Positions 16,458-26,227 are shown, numbered from the stretch's first letter. The stretch: DNA of 64,000 bases from Bradyrhizobium sp. B097 (GCF_038957035.1 NZ_CP152412.1:7870501-7934500); one strand, 5' to 3'. The notes: generated by a model not told the origin, from the sequence alone. Numbers and translations: made by a program.

Positions 16458-17618
16458 GTGTCCACCAAGATCGATCCGGCTCCGCAGCACGACGACATCA
16501 TGTACCCGCAGGTGCTCCCGTTCGTGCTGGTCCATTTGGGGTGTCTTGCAGCGATCTGGTCGGGCGTCTCATGGCCGGCGATTGCAATTTGCGTCGCGCT
16601 GTATTGGCTGCGCATGTTTGCGGTCACGGCCGGGTATCATCGCTACTTCTCGCATCGAGCTTATTCGACAAGCCGGGCGTTTCAATTCATCCTTGCATTC
16701 CTTGCCCAAAGCAGCGCCCAGAAAAGCGTCCTGTGGTGGGCTGCGAAACATCGACATCACCATCTTCATTCGGATACCGAGCAGGATGTGCATTCACCCC
16801 GGCACAAAGGCTTCGTGTACAGCCATCTCGGCTGGATCTTCTATCGACAGCACGATGCGACTGATCTGGCGAAAGTTGCGGATTTTGCCGCGTATCCGGA
16901 GTTGATGTGGCTGCACAAATTTGAGATTTTGCCGGCGGTCGTGGTCGCAGTCCTGTGCTTCCTCATTGCCGGGTGGCCGGGGCTCCTGGCCGGTTTCTTC
17001 TGGAGCACCGTGCTGCTCTACCACGCGACGTTCTGCATCAACTCCCTCGCACATGTTCACGGACGCAAGCGATATGTGACGGGCGATGACTCCCGCAACA
17101 ATTGGCTGCTGGCGCTGGTTACGATGGGTGAGGGTTGGCACAACAATCACCACGCCTATCAAAGCAGCGCGCGGCAGGGCTTCCGCTGGTGGGAGATCGA
17201 TGCGACCTATTATGTCCTGGTGGTCTTGTCCTGGTTCGGTGTCGTCTGGGATCTCAAGGCGCCGCCCGCGCAGGTTCTCCGCAACGAGCAGCGCCTGGGA
17301 TCGCGCGTGATCAAGCGGACGGCTGAGCAGCTTGCCGGCCGTTTCAACCCCGAACACATTGCGCAGGCGATCAAATCCTCAATCCACGAAACCGGATTGT
17401 CGGTGCGGGACGCGCTTTTTCTGTTGCAGCATCGTGCCGACTTGCATCTGCCCAGCATGCCAACGCGCGAGCAGTTGTTGGCTGAAGCCCAGGCCATGTT
17501 CGCGAAGACGCCATCGCTGGACGACATCGTCGACCGTGCACATGAGCTGCTAGTGGAATCGGTCTGCTTCCTTCTGGCCGTTCCGCCGCCGGTGGCCGGG
17601 GTAAACCCGAAAGCTTGA
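16458..17618 (+). CDS. acyl-CoA/fatty-acid delta-9-type desaturase
   Basis: A 386-residue membrane di-iron desaturase. All three histidine boxes are present: HRYFSH (61-66), HRHHH (98-102) and HNNHH (228-232), with hydrophobic hairpins between them. It introduces a double bond into acyl chains, which raises membrane fluidity. The start is GTG 16458, supported by GAGGT nine bases upstream. The C-terminal 120 residues past the desaturase core (RNEQRLGSRVIKRTAEQLAGRF onward) are longer than in minimal family members. It follows cspA, consistent with a cold or membrane-homeostasis role. Confidence 0.93.
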   Translation: MSTKIDPAPQHDDIMYPQVLPFVLVHLGCLAAIWSGVSWPAIAICVALYWLRMFAVTAGYHRYFSHRAYSTSRAFQFILAFLAQSSAQKSVLWWAAKHRHHHLHSDTEQDVHSPRHKGFVYSHLGWIFYRQHDATDLAKVADFAAYPELMWLHKFEILPAVVVAVLCFLIAGWPGLLAGFFWSTVLLYHATFCINSLAHVHGRKRYVTGDDSRNNWLLALVTMGEGWHNNHHAYQSSARQGFRWWEIDATYYVLVVLSWFGVVWDLKAPPAQVLRNEQRLGSRVIKRTAEQLAGRFNPEHIAQAIKSSIHETGLSVRDALFLLQHRADLHLPSMPTREQLLAEAQAMFAKTPSLDDIVDRAHELLVESVCFLLAVPPPVAGVNPKA

Positions 17619-17661
17619 GGGAGCGGTAGCATTTTGCCTCGGGCATCCCCATATAAAGTCA

Positions 17662-17826
17662 ATGAGCAACTGGCAAAAACCGAGCAAGCGCGAACCACCC
17701 AAGACCAAGGCCGAATTGCGCGAGATGCTGACCGAGGCGGTGCGTAACACGCCGAGCCCGGACCAGGCGTCGAAGCGCCCGGTAAAAGCCAAAAAGACCG
17801 CGGCTGGTGCCGCCGACGTCGATTAG
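17662..17826 (+). CDS. small basic protein (54 aa)
   Basis: A 54-residue ORF that starts MSNWQKPSKREPPKTKAEL and is rich in Lys, Pro and Ala, with one short helix (AELREMLTEAVRNT) and a disordered basic tail. No signal or membrane segment. The ribosome site is weak. Codon use is G+C-rich at third positions as in neighbouring genes, which supports coding, and it lies in an otherwise empty gap between the desaturase and the 78-residue gene. No family recognised. Confidence 0.5.
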   Translation: MSNWQKPSKREPPKTKAELREMLTEAVRNTPSPDQASKRPVKAKKTAAGAADVD

Positions 17827-17915
17827 GCCCCGCGCACCACCGACAGGATCGCCCGCCCCGGGATACGACCGAATTCCATTCGCGACGAGCGCGAAGAATT
17901 TCGTGAAGGAGCAGC

Positions 17916-18152
17916 ATGCGCAAGCTTCCCAAGCCTACCGAACAAGAGATCAATGAGGGACCCCAAGCGGTGTCTTTTCAGATTGCGAACGGAAACGCGC
18001 GGCAGGACTGCATCCTGCAAACTACATTCCCGACGAAGATGCAGGCCCACAAGTATCTGCTTGCGAATTGGCCGACCTTCGAAAAGATGGCACGCGATGC
18101 GCTTGCGGCGGGGACCATTGAAGGCGGCCAGATCAAGCTTGCGATGATCTGA
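17916..18152 (+). CDS. conserved hypothetical small protein (78 aa)
   Basis: A 78-residue soluble protein starting MRKLPKPTEQEINEG, with a central IANGNARQDCILQTTFPTKMQAHKYLLANWPTFEKMAR. A clear GAAGGAG ribosome site is placed eight bases before ATG 17916. One cysteine, no membrane segment, no recognised family. It may share a transcript with the 54-residue gene 90 bases upstream. It converges on the cupin gene with a 25-base gap. Confidence 0.75.
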   Translation: MRKLPKPTEQEINEGPQAVSFQIANGNARQDCILQTTFPTKMQAHKYLLANWPTFEKMARDALAAGTIEGGQIKLAMI

Positions 18153-18177
18153 ACAGCCCCACGGAAACACCCAGACC

Positions 18178-18549
18178 TCACGGCTCCATCGTGTAGGCGC
18201 GCCCGGGTTCGAGCGCGTAGATCGTCAGAAAGCGCAGCGGCCGTTCCGGGTCGCAATTGCGAAACAGCGTGTGCGGAACATCGGCCCGATCCTGCAAGGT
18301 CTCGCCTGCCCGATAGTGTCGCGGCGCCTCGTCGCCATAGGCGGACTCGGCAACACCTTCGACGATGAAGATCACGCCGCCGACCGGATGCCGGTGCAGC
18401 GGAGCAACGCCGCCGGGCGGATAGGTCACCTCGGCAACGACAAGCTCGCGCTGATCGCCGGGCAGTTGCAGTCGCTCGAGGGTCTTGCGCGTGACGCCGG
18501 CGAAGCCGGCTTGCCGAGCGCTTGTCTGATCGTCGTTGCTTTCAGCCAT
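18178..18549 (-). CDS. cupin-domain protein
   Basis: A 123-residue single-domain cupin. The metal-binding motif 1 is HRHPVGGVIFIVEG, near residue 57, preceded by AEVTYPPGGVAPL; motif 2 is VPHTLFRNCDPERP. Such proteins bind a divalent metal in a beta-barrel, either as small enzymes or ligand-binding proteins. No partner gene suggests the substrate. No signal peptide. It is convergent with the 78-residue gene and divergent from the exported Ig-like protein at 18737. Confidence 0.85.
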   Translation of the reverse strand: MAESNDDQTSARQAGFAGVTRKTLERLQLPGDQRELVVAEVTYPPGGVAPLHRHPVGGVIFIVEGVAESAYGDEAPRHYRAGETLQDRADVPHTLFRNCDPERPLRFLTIYALEPGRAYTMEP

Positions 18550-18736
18550 TGGAACCCTTTCCTGTCACGCGCGCCTTTGTCCCGACCGGATCGGGCGCGA
18601 CTATGGCGGCGCTCCAACGACGCAACAAGCGCCCAAGCATTTCAACACATGTCGCACCGCTGAGGCGAAGCCCTTGCCACCCCTGCTTCCACGTTGCAGG
18701 ATTCCGGCACTGAACATCTTCAGCAGTGGGCCTTGC

Positions 18737-19117
18737 ATGAAAACGGGTATCGTCGTCGCCGCTTTGGCGTTCATCTTGTCAGCATCAAGTGTCACGCCGG
18801 CATCCTCGGCGCAGCCCGTGCCGGAATGTTCGATGTCGGTGACCTTGGCGGATTGGGGCGAGAATTCGAGCGGCGATATCGATGTCGCCTCGGGCGAAAG
18901 CTGCCAGATCCCGATCGGGATCCGCGGCACAGTGACGGACTCGTCGATCTCGCAAAAGCCGGCCTACGGCAAATTGAAGAAGATCAACGCATCGACCTTC
19001 GAATACAGGGCGAAGGCCAAGTACAAGGGCAGCGATACGTTTGCCATCAAGGCAACAGGTCAGGGACCGAAGGCCTCCGGCACCTCGGTCATCACCGTGC
19101 ACGCCACGATCAAGTAA
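18737..19117 (+). CDS. exported Ig-like beta-sandwich protein
   Basis: A 126-residue protein with a Sec signal peptide (KTGIVVAALAFILSASSVTPASSAQ, cut expected after about residue 25). The mature part has two cysteines (31 and 56) that could form a disulfide, and a repeat-like beta pattern (YGKLKKINASTFEYRAKAKYKGSDTFAIKATG) typical of bacterial Ig/cadherin-like domains. It is probably periplasmic. ATG 18737 starts directly with the signal sequence; the frame upstream (from 18536) is not coding-like. Function unknown. Confidence 0.78.
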   Translation: MKTGIVVAALAFILSASSVTPASSAQPVPECSMSVTLADWGENSSGDIDVASGESCQIPIGIRGTVTDSSISQKPAYGKLKKINASTFEYRAKAKYKGSDTFAIKATGQGPKASGTSVITVHATIK

Positions 19118-19214
19118 TCGCAAAGGCGCATCGCAGTTGGTTCCACCTCTCCCGCTAGCGGGGGAGGGAGCACACCGCCTTAGCAACTGCCACTCAGCGT
19201 GACTTTACCACGCG

Positions 19215-20039
19215 TCACGCCGGCCGTGCGCCGGTGCGGATGATCGTGCCGACATGCTGGCCGCGCAGCGCCGCGGTGAGCCGGCCGGGGACCAGGCCGT
19301 TCACGACCTGCACGCGTTCGATATGGCGCGCATTGGCCATCACCTCGAGCAGCGCGGGATCGAACGGCAGCGTCCCCTTCAGCTTGGCGAGATCGGTGAA
19401 GCTGGTCTCGCGCAGCAGCTGGGCCTTCTTGCCGTCGGGACCATTCGGATCGTCGCTGTACACGCCGTCGACGTCCTCGACGATGGTGAGGCCGGCCGCG
19501 CCGAGCGCATCGGCGATCAGGAACGCACCAGTGTCGGCGCGGTGCAACGGGATGCGCGAGACCGGGAATTCATGATGGTGATACGGCGGAAACGCGCTGC
19601 CCACCACCGCGCGGGCCGCGGAGAGATGGATCGCGAGCTGGCTCGCGATGGTCGGATGCTCGACATAGGACACGCCCTCCGGCGCGAGCAGGCAACCGAG
19701 GATGTGGCCATTCTGGCCGGCCTCGCTTGCGGCGAGCGGCGCGAGCGAGCCGACCGGCAGTCCGAGGTCGAGGCCGACGCTGTAGAGATGGCGGGCGCGG
19801 ATGCCGGCGCCGGTCAGGATCAGCATGCGGTGCTCGGGCAGCAGCGCGCGCAGCTCGTCGACGATCGGCAGGATCGCTTGATGGCCGCGATCCATGATGG
19901 AGCGGCCGCCGATCTTCACCACCTGCACCCAGGGCAGGAGCGGGATCGGGCGTCCGCCGGCGACGGGACGAGTGAGATCGCTGTCGAGCAGGGTCTGGCG
20001 CGCGAGCGGCGAAGCGACGTGCTTGATGGTGTCATCCAT
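19215..20039 (-). CDS. mosA: molybdenum storage protein, alpha-type subunit
   Basis: A 274-residue amino-acid-kinase-fold protein that closely matches my memory of Azotobacter vinelandii MosA: start [25 protein letters not shown], nucleotide loop [25 protein letters not shown] with its three histidines, and [26 protein letters not shown]. With MosB it forms a hexameric cage that stores polyoxomolybdate or polyoxotungstate clusters using ATP. ATG 20039 is the family start. It lies 14 bases after mosB on the same strand. The divergent tungstate transporter genes fit metal uptake feeding storage. Confidence 0.95.
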   Translation of the reverse strand: MDDTIKHVASPLARQTLLDSDLTRPVAGGRPIPLLPWVQVVKIGGRSIMDRGHQAILPIVDELRALLPEHRMLILTGAGIRARHLYSVGLDLGLPVGSLAPLAASEAGQNGHILGCLLAPEGVSYVEHPTIASQLAIHLSAARAVVGSAFPPYHHHEFPVSRIPLHRADTGAFLIADALGAAGLTIVEDVDGVYSDDPNGPDGKKAQLLRETSFTDLAKLKGTLPFDPALLEVMANARHIERVQVVNGLVPGRLTAALRGQHVGTIIRTGARPA

Positions 20040-20053
20040 GGTCGTGTCCCTGC

Positions 20054-20866
20054 TCAGTTCGCGGTGATGATGGTGCCGACATGCTCGCCCGCGAGCGCGC
20101 GGGTAAGATTGCCGGGGACGAGGCCATTGACGACCTGCACCTGGCGGACATGGCGCGCGGTGGCGAGCAGATCCAGCACCGGGAATTCGAGGATCGAATC
20201 CTGCAATCCCTTCGCCTTCATCTCGGCGACCGAGATCTTCGGAATGAAGGTGGCGCCCTTCGAGGTCTTCGGGTTCGCGGTGTAGAGGCCGTTTTCGTCC
20301 TTCACATAGATCATCGACTTGCAGCCGAACTGCTCGGCCACCAGAAAGCATCCGGCGTCGGTGCGGTAGGGCGGGATCATGCCCTCGGCTGCGGGCCGCA
20401 TCCACAGCCCGTAAGGCGGCATGCCGCTGAAGATCACCGCGTTCACTTCAGCGAGATAGAGCGGCACGGCCGAGAGGCCGGCGCCGCTGACCGCGGAGAT
20501 GCCGTGCTTGGCGAGCAGCTGGCCGAGCATCACCGCGTTCTGATCGGCAACCGAGGCGCCGAGCTGCGAGAGCACACCGGCCGGCAGCCGAAGCCCCGCC
20601 GCGATCGAGTAGAGATGCCGGGCGCGGGTGCCCGCACCGGTCCCGATCAGCATCTTGTGCACCTTGCGGGCCGCGACGATCTCGTCGACCAGCGGATAGA
20701 CCGCGGCGCGACCGCGGTCGATGACGCTCTGGCCGCCGATCTTGATCACCGCAGCATCCGGCAGGATCCGGAAGTTCGACGCCGCCTCCGCCGTCGCCAG
20801 GAGCTGCGGATCGGTCAGCGACCGCTGCATCAGGAGCGCTTCAAGCTCCGCCGTCGTGTTTGCCAT
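20054..20866 (-). CDS. mosB: molybdenum storage protein, beta-type subunit
   Basis: A 270-residue partner of MosA, matching Azotobacter MosB in length and motifs as I remember them: start [20 protein letters not shown], nucleotide loop [50 protein letters not shown] and [25 protein letters not shown] 20866 is chosen because the family starts there. It is first in the mosBA operon. The promoter must lie in 20867-20991, where an inverted repeat (20942-20975) is a candidate operator. Free-living use of Mo nitrogenase or Mo enzymes would benefit from the store. Confidence 0.95.
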   Translation of the reverse strand: MANTTAELEALLMQRSLTDPQLLATAEAASNFRILPDAAVIKIGGQSVIDRGRAAVYPLVDEIVAARKVHKMLIGTGAGTRARHLYSIAAGLRLPAGVLSQLGASVADQNAVMLGQLLAKHGISAVSGAGLSAVPLYLAEVNAVIFSGMPPYGLWMRPAAEGMIPPYRTDAGCFLVAEQFGCKSMIYVKDENGLYTANPKTSKGATFIPKISVAEMKAKGLQDSILEFPVLDLLATARHVRQVQVVNGLVPGNLTRALAGEHVGTIITAN

Positions 20867-20941
20867 GAGAAACGTCCTTTCTCCAATGCGCCTGGCATTG
20901 CTTCCGGATTGCACTGTTAGCGGTAAGCGGGGCGGGTCTCA

Positions 20942-20975
20942 AGACCTCGATAATTTTGCTTATTTGCCGAGGTCT
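20942..20975. promoter_or_regulatory. inverted repeat between mosB and tupB
   Basis: AGACCTCG (20942-20949) and CGAGGTCT (20968-20975) are perfect 8-base arms separated by 18 AT-rich bases. It sits in the middle of the divergent promoter region. The ModE consensus as I know it is not evident. A regulator of Mo/W response is possible but unidentified. Confidence 0.45.
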
Positions 20976-20991
20976 GGCTTAGTAAGAGGCC

Positions 20992-21690
20992 ATGAATGAT
21001 TTTACCCAAGCGCTGAATATGGCCGTCGACCTCATCGGCCGTTTTGATCCGGAGCTGCACCAGATCGTCGGCCTGTCGCTCGGCGTCAGCATGACGGCGA
21101 GCCTCTTTGCCTTCGCGATCGGGGCCCCGATGGGTACGGCGCTGGCCATCTACCGGATCCGGGGCAGAGTTGCGTTGATCGTTGTCGTCAATGCGCTCTT
21201 GGGGTTGCCACCGGTTGTGGTGGGGCTTGCCGTTTACCTCCTCCTATCTCGATCGGGGCCATTGGGCGCGCTCGGGATTCTGTTCACGCCAACCGCCATG
21301 GTGATCGCGCAGGCCATTCTCGGCATTCCCATCGTCATTGCGCTGGTGCACCGGATGATGGTGGATGTCTGGGCTCGTTACGGCGATGCCCTTCTCGTCG
21401 ACGGCGCCTCGCGCTTGCGTGCCACCTTGCCGCTCATGGCTATCGGACGCGACGGGCTATTAACCGCGTTTCTCGCTGCGTTCGGCCGGGCGATCGCCGA
21501 GGTCGGCTCGATCATCATCGTCGGCGGCAATGTGCGCGGCTATACGCGCACCATGACCACTGCCATCGCATTGGAGACGAGCAAGGGGGAGTTAAGCCTC
21601 GCGCTTGCGCTCGGCATCATCCTCGTAATCCTCTCGATGACCGTGAGCGGGTTGAGCTTCTTGATCGGACGCATCCTGACAGGTCGCTGA
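20992..21690 (+). CDS. tupB: tungstate ABC transporter permease
   Basis: A 232-residue inner-membrane permease with about six helices. The TupB/WtpB-type features are GLPPVVVGLAVYLLLSRSGPLG and the cytoplasmic EAA-like loop DALLVDGASRLRATLPL with AFGRAIAEVGSIIIVGGN. It moves tungstate (or molybdate) with TupA and an ATPase. No tupC ATPase gene is present in the window, which is unusual because the three are normally contiguous. It is divergent from mosB, and tupA follows 43 bases later. Confidence 0.92.
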   Translation: MNDFTQALNMAVDLIGRFDPELHQIVGLSLGVSMTASLFAFAIGAPMGTALAIYRIRGRVALIVVVNALLGLPPVVVGLAVYLLLSRSGPLGALGILFTPTAMVIAQAILGIPIVIALVHRMMVDVWARYGDALLVDGASRLRATLPLMAIGRDGLLTAFLAAFGRAIAEVGSIIIVGGNVRGYTRTMTTAIALETSKGELSLALALGIILVILSMTVSGLSFLIGRILTGR

Positions 21691-21733
21691 AGCGCCAAAA
21701 AACAATATTGTTGTTCCAAGGGGGATCGCTCAC

Positions 21734-22582
21734 ATGAAGCACTGGTTCGGCTCACCTCGCATCCTCGCAATCATCGCGTTTGCCGCGCTCAGTGCGCAGA
21801 CCTTCACCCATCCGGGTCGGGCGGAAGATCAGTCAATTGTCGTGGCGTCGACGACGTCCACCCAGGACTCCGGGTTGTTCGACTACCTACTCCCGATCGT
21901 CAAGCAGAAGACTGGCATCGAAGTGAAGGTACTGGCACAGGGCACCGGCCAGGCGCTCGACACGGCACGCCGCGGCGATGCCGACGTGGTGTTCGTTCAC
22001 GCCAAATCAGCGGAAGAGAAGTTCCTTGCGGAGGGATTTGGCGTGAAGCGCTATCCCGTGATGTATAACGACTTCGTCGTCATCGGTCCGAAGGACGATC
22101 CGGCAGGCATCAAGGGCAAGGATGTCCTCACGGCGCTGCAGACCATCAAGACCAGAGCCGCGCCGTTCGTCTCCCGCGGCGATCATTCCGGCACCCATAT
22201 TGCCGAACTGAAGCTTTGGAAGGAGGCCGGCATCGACATCGTGAACGACCGCGGCTCGTGGTACAAGGAAATCGGCCAGGGCATGGGTGCGGCGCTGAAC
22301 ATGGCCTCGGCGTCAAACGCCTATGTGCTGTCCGACCGCGGCACATGGCTGGCGTTCCAAAATCGCGGCGACCTGACCGTCCTGGTTGAAAGCGACAAGC
22401 GGCTATTCAATCAGTACGGGGTGATGCTGGTAAATCCGGTCAAGCATCCCACGGTGAAGAAGGAAGCCGGCCAGCGCTTCATCGACTTTCTGATTTCACC
22501 GGAGGGACAGAGCGCGATCGCCGGCTATAAAATCAACGGCCAGCGGCTGTTCTATCCCAATGCGAACGATCCCAATGCTTGA
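21734..22582 (+). CDS. tupA: tungstate-binding periplasmic protein
   Basis: A 282-residue substrate-binding protein with an N-terminal signal peptide (residues 1-30, cleavage near GRAEDQ). The mature start VVASTTSTQDSGLFDYLLP contains the TTS oxyanion motif typical of TupA, and DVVFVHAKSAEEKF and FVSRGDHSGTH complete the pocket. TupA binds tungstate very selectively and passes it to TupB. Order tupB-tupA is reversed relative to the common tupABC. Downstream 22583-22786 holds no gene or clear terminator. Confidence 0.93.
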   Translation: MKHWFGSPRILAIIAFAALSAQTFTHPGRAEDQSIVVASTTSTQDSGLFDYLLPIVKQKTGIEVKVLAQGTGQALDTARRGDADVVFVHAKSAEEKFLAEGFGVKRYPVMYNDFVVIGPKDDPAGIKGKDVLTALQTIKTRAAPFVSRGDHSGTHIAELKLWKEAGIDIVNDRGSWYKEIGQGMGAALNMASASNAYVLSDRGTWLAFQNRGDLTVLVESDKRLFNQYGVMLVNPVKHPTVKKEAGQRFIDFLISPEGQSAIAGYKINGQRLFYPNANDPNA

Positions 22583-22786
22583 GGGGACAAGGAGCGGCCG
22601 GCTGATTGCGAGTATGCTCCAACTGATGATCAGCTTAAAGCTATTCAATTGAGAACCGACGTCATCAACAGGGCGATTGCAGCGACCCGCATCCGAACCG
22701 CACTGGTAGCGGTAAGCCGGACCGGTCTCAGGATGCAATGGCAATGATGCCGCGCGCGCCCCGCCCATTTTTCCGGCCGCCAGGCC

Positions 22787-24091
22787 TTACCCGTCGGTCG
22801 CTGGCAGCTTGACGGTCACCCGCAGGCCTGAACGTCCGGCACCGGTCACATTTTCGAACAGGACCGAACCGGCGGCATGATCGACGATCCGCTTCACGAT
22901 CGAGAGCCCGAGCCCGGCGCCCTCACCGCTCGGCTGACCGCCGCGAAAGAACGGCTCGCCGATCCGCGCCAGATCCTGCGGCGGAATCCCCGGCCCGGTG
23001 TCCTCGATCTGGATGACGGCCATTCCGTCCTCCCGACCGACGGCAAGATCGACGGCGCCTCCGTTGGGCGTGAACTTGATTGCGTTCTCGACCAGGTTCC
23101 GGACCGCAGAGATCAGCGACAGTGCATCAGCGTTCACCGCGACCAGCTCGACCGTCGTGAAACCGAGATCGATGTTGCGCGCTGCCGCATCAGGCAGCAG
23201 ATCGGCGACGACGCCTTTTGCGATCTTGTCCAGCGCCACGGGTGCGCTCACGATGGACGGCGCAGCGTCCTGGCGCGCGAGCGCCAGGAGTTGCTCGAGC
23301 AGATGCTTGGTGCGCCGCATGCCGCTCTTCAGCGCATCGAGCCGGTCGCGCGTCTCCGCCGGCATGTCGAGGGAGGCGAGATTTTCCGCCTGCAGGCTGA
23401 GCGCGGTGACCGGCGTTCGAAGTTCATGGGCCGCGTCGGCGATGAAACGCCGCTGCTGGTCCATCATGACGCGCATCCGCCCCAGCAACCCGTTGATCGA
23501 GCCAAGGAACGGCTGCAGCTCGCTCGGCGCGCCCGTCGCCGGCAATGCACCGACGTCATCGACCCTGCTCGCATCGAGATCGCCGGCGAGGCGCAACATC
23601 GGCCGGAACGATCGGGCGATCACCAATGCCGTCATCAGCAGCAGGCACGGCACCAGCGCGGCGATCGGCAACAGCGTGCGCACGGCCATGTCGCCCGCGA
23701 TCTCGGTGCGGATCTCGGTCTGCTGCGTCACCGCGAAGCGGCTGCCGCCCGGCCGGGTCCGAAGCAGCACGCGGACCGGCTGGCTGTGATAGACATCGTT
23801 GTGCAGCCCATCCTTCAGTCCCCAAAGCCGGCGATCGTCGGCAGAGCCGCGCGGCACCTCGCCGAGCTCGACGACGGCGACCTCGGCTTCCGCGTCGATG
23901 CCGGTGACCGGGCGGCTTTGCCGGATCGGAGCGCTCAGCGCGAAGCTGCCGATCTGGATCAGGACGGAGTCCTGCATCTCGATCGCTTCGCTGTAGGCCC
24001 ATCGGTATGCCAGGAGTCCGCCGACGGCGCCCGTCAACAAGATGATCGCGGTCAGTCCGACGAACAGGCGTCCGCGCAGCGATCTCATCAT
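22787..24091 (-). CDS. sensor histidine kinase (QseC/TctE type)
   Basis: A 434-residue kinase. Two transmembrane helices (about 10-29 and 141-160) border a periplasmic sensor of about 110 residues. Then come a HAMP-like linker, the H box FIADAAHELRTP (His222), the N box NLVENAIKF, and the G boxes DTGPGIP and GLGLSIVKRI. It should autophosphorylate and pass phosphate to the overlapping response regulator. ATG 24091 overlaps the regulator stop by four bases (ATGA); 24112 is an in-frame alternative. The neighbours suggest control of the COG4705/exported genes, and the QseC-type sensor domain suggests a periplasmic signal. Confidence 0.92.
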   Translation of the reverse strand: MMRSLRGRLFVGLTAIILLTGAVGGLLAYRWAYSEAIEMQDSVLIQIGSFALSAPIRQSRPVTGIDAEAEVAVVELGEVPRGSADDRRLWGLKDGLHNDVYHSQPVRVLLRTRPGGSRFAVTQQTEIRTEIAGDMAVRTLLPIAALVPCLLLMTALVIARSFRPMLRLAGDLDASRVDDVGALPATGAPSELQPFLGSINGLLGRMRVMMDQQRRFIADAAHELRTPVTALSLQAENLASLDMPAETRDRLDALKSGMRRTKHLLEQLLALARQDAAPSIVSAPVALDKIAKGVVADLLPDAAARNIDLGFTTVELVAVNADALSLISAVRNLVENAIKFTPNGGAVDLAVGREDGMAVIQIEDTGPGIPPQDLARIGEPFFRGGQPSGEGAGLGLSIVKRIVDHAAGSVLFENVTGAGRSGLRVTVKLPATDG

Positions 24092-24750
24092 CTCGAACGA
24101 TCCACCATCCATCCGACGCCGCGCACGTTCCTGATCGTCGCGGCACCGAGTTTTCTGCGCACGGCGTGGATCAGGAACTCGACCGCGTTGCTCTCGACCT
24201 CCTCGCGCCAGCCGTAGATCTGGCGTTCGAGCTCGGCACGGGACAGGATCGTCCCCGGCCGCGCCAGCAGCGCCTGCAGCAGGGCGAACTCGCGTGCGCT
24301 GAGCACCGCCTTCTCTTCGCAGAAGGTAGCTTCCCGCGTGGCCGGGTCGAGATGAAGCTCACCGTTGGTCAGAACCGGCGGCGCTCCGCTGCCCTCGCGC
24401 CGCAGCACCGCGCGCATGCGCGCCAGCAACTCGGCGATCTCGAACGGCTTTGCCAGGTAATCGTCGGCGCCGAGATCGAGTCCCCGGATGCGATCGTTCA
24501 GCGCATCGCGTGCAGTGAGAATGATCACGGGAAGGCGCAAAGAGCGCTCCCGGATCGCCTTGAGGACGTCGAGACCGTCAGTCAATGGCAGGCCGAGATC
24601 GAGCAGCGCAATGTCGTAGGTCTCGCTGCGGCTGGCTTCGATGGCGAGATCGCCATTGCGCACCCAGTCGACCGCATAGGCGGCATCCCGCAGCGCCTCG
24701 ACGACGGCGGCGCCGATCATCCTGTCGTCCTCCACCACGAGCACCCGCAT
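24088..24750 (-). CDS. OmpR/QseB-family response regulator
   Basis: A 220-residue two-domain regulator. The receiver has the acidic pair EDD (residues 7-9), phosphoacceptor Asp in LLDLGLP, the switch Thr in ILTARD and Lys in YLAKPFE. The C-terminal winged helix ends with SNAVEFLIHAVRRKLG and IRNVRGVGW, typical of OmpR/PhoB DNA-binding domains. ATG 24750 starts exactly at the receiver (MRVLVVEDD); upstream in-frame ATG is unlikely. It is divergent from the first COG4705 gene 237 bases away, so it may activate that operon and itself. Confidence 0.93.
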   Translation of the reverse strand: MRVLVVEDDRMIGAAVVEALRDAAYAVDWVRNGDLAIEASRSETYDIALLDLGLPLTDGLDVLKAIRERSLRLPVIILTARDALNDRIRGLDLGADDYLAKPFEIAELLARMRAVLRREGSGAPPVLTNGELHLDPATREATFCEEKAVLSAREFALLQALLARPGTILSRAELERQIYGWREEVESNAVEFLIHAVRRKLGAATIRNVRGVGWMVDRSR

Positions 24751-24986
24751 CGCCTGGCAATCCATCCCGATCCGCACCGGGAGCACGCCCGGCGAAACTG
24801 CGTCGCACCGAACAACCCGCGACGCCTGCGCGATCATATCAGTTTCGACTTAGCCGCGGCTTAGCGGCTTTCGGCGCCCAGATGGCGGCCGCTCCGCCCA
24901 TCTAAGCCGGGGCTAAGTCTCGCAGCGCACGCTCGCTTTCGAACCCGGCGGAACCGCCGACCCCTGTCAAAGCGGAGCTTCACACC

Positions 24987-25772
24987 GTGCTGGATATCAG
25001 ACCCATCGGCCGCAGCATGCTGAACAAGGTCCCCGAAGTCACCCTCGTCTTCTGGCTGATCAAGATCATGTCGACCACGGTCGGCGAAACCGGCGCCGAT
25101 TACCTCGCCGTCCATGTCGGCCTCGGCACCAGTGTGACCGGGCTGCTGATGATCACGCTGCTTGCCGCAGTGCTGGCCATCCAGCTGCGGATGGACCGTT
25201 ACGTGCCGTGGGTCTACTGGCTGACGGTCGTGCTCGTCAGCATCGTCGGGACGCAGATCACCGATGCACTGACCGACAAGCTCGAGATCAGCCTCTACGT
25301 CAGCACGGCCGCCTTCGCGATCGCTTTGGCCGCGACCTTCGCGATCTGGTTTTCGGTCGAGCGGACGCTGTCAATCCACAGCATCGTGACCCAACGGCGC
25401 GAACTGTTCTACTGGGCCGCGATCCTGTTCACATTCGCGCTCGGCACCGCTGCGGGCGATCTTGCGACCGAGGCGCTGGGCCTTGGCTTCAACGTCGGGG
25501 TGGTCGCGTTCGCGGCACTGATCGCGGCGATCGCGGCGGCTTACGCACTCGGCGCCAATGGGGTGCTGACCTTCTGGCTCGCCTACATCCTGACGCGTCC
25601 GCTCGGAGCATCGTTCGGCGACCTCTTGTCCCAGGCCCGTGAGTATGGCGGCCTCGGCTTCGGCACGATCTACACCAGCCTCGCCTTCCTGACGGTGATC
25701 GTCGCGCTGGTCGCTTGGCGGTCGTTCGAAGGCGACGCCGGCGGAAAGCCCGAGGCGTCACCCGGCGCGTGA
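24987..25772 (+). CDS. COG4705-type membrane protein with four internal repeats
   Basis: A 261-residue polytopic membrane protein of the uncharacterised COG4705 family. Four internal units each carry a Trp and an Asp exactly 15 residues apart: W23/D38 (FWLIKI...GETGAD), W78/D93, W143/D158 and W197/D212. Each unit has roughly two helices, so the protein should have about eight. The buried aspartates and the repeat plan suggest an ion or small-cation transporter, but no function is known to me. It is divergent from the two-component system and heads an operon with an exported protein and a paralogue. Confidence 0.85.
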   Translation: MLDIRPIGRSMLNKVPEVTLVFWLIKIMSTTVGETGADYLAVHVGLGTSVTGLLMITLLAAVLAIQLRMDRYVPWVYWLTVVLVSIVGTQITDALTDKLEISLYVSTAAFAIALAATFAIWFSVERTLSIHSIVTQRRELFYWAAILFTFALGTAAGDLATEALGLGFNVGVVAFAALIAAIAAAYALGANGVLTFWLAYILTRPLGASFGDLLSQAREYGGLGFGTIYTSLAFLTVIVALVAWRSFEGDAGGKPEASPGA

Positions 25773-25828
25773 ATTCGGCATGCGCCTCGACGGACACCAA
25801 TCGAAGCCCCCCACAAAGGAGAACCACC

Positions 25829-26227
25829 ATGAACAAGACGACACTCGGCCTTGCGACGGCGATTGTTGCGCTCGCAGTCATCCAGCCGCTCCCCGATGCC
25901 AACGCCGGCCTCAGGCTGCTGCCGCACACGCAGACGGCTGCCGCCAGGCTCGGCGACCTGGCGGCGTTCCGCAGCATCGCCGCCGACGTCGCGGCACTGG
26001 TCGACAAGGGCGACCTCGTCGGCGCCAAAACGGGGATCAAGGATCTCGAGACCAAATGGGACGAAGCGGAAGCCGGATTGAAGCCGCGCGCGGCCGCGGA
26101 CTGGCACACGGTCGACAAGGCGATCGATCGCGCGCTCGAGGCCGTGCGTGAGGCCAATCCGGATGCCGCCAAATGCAAGAAGGCGCTCGCCGAGTTGCTG
26201 TCGATCATGGACTCGATGAAGGCCTGA
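25829..26227 (+). CDS. exported helical protein
   Basis: A 132-residue protein with a Sec signal peptide ([26 protein letters not shown], cleavage near residue 26). The mature part is helical and charged ([37 protein letters not shown]), with a cysteine in [18 protein letters not shown] precedes ATG 25829. It lies between two COG4705 genes, which implies a periplasmic accessory role for these membrane proteins, for example as a binding or stress-sensing partner. No family recognised. Confidence 0.8.
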   Translation: MNKTTLGLATAIVALAVIQPLPDANAGLRLLPHTQTAAARLGDLAAFRSIAADVAALVDKGDLVGAKTGIKDLETKWDEAEAGLKPRAAADWHTVDKAIDRALEAVREANPDAAKCKKALAELLSIMDSMKA

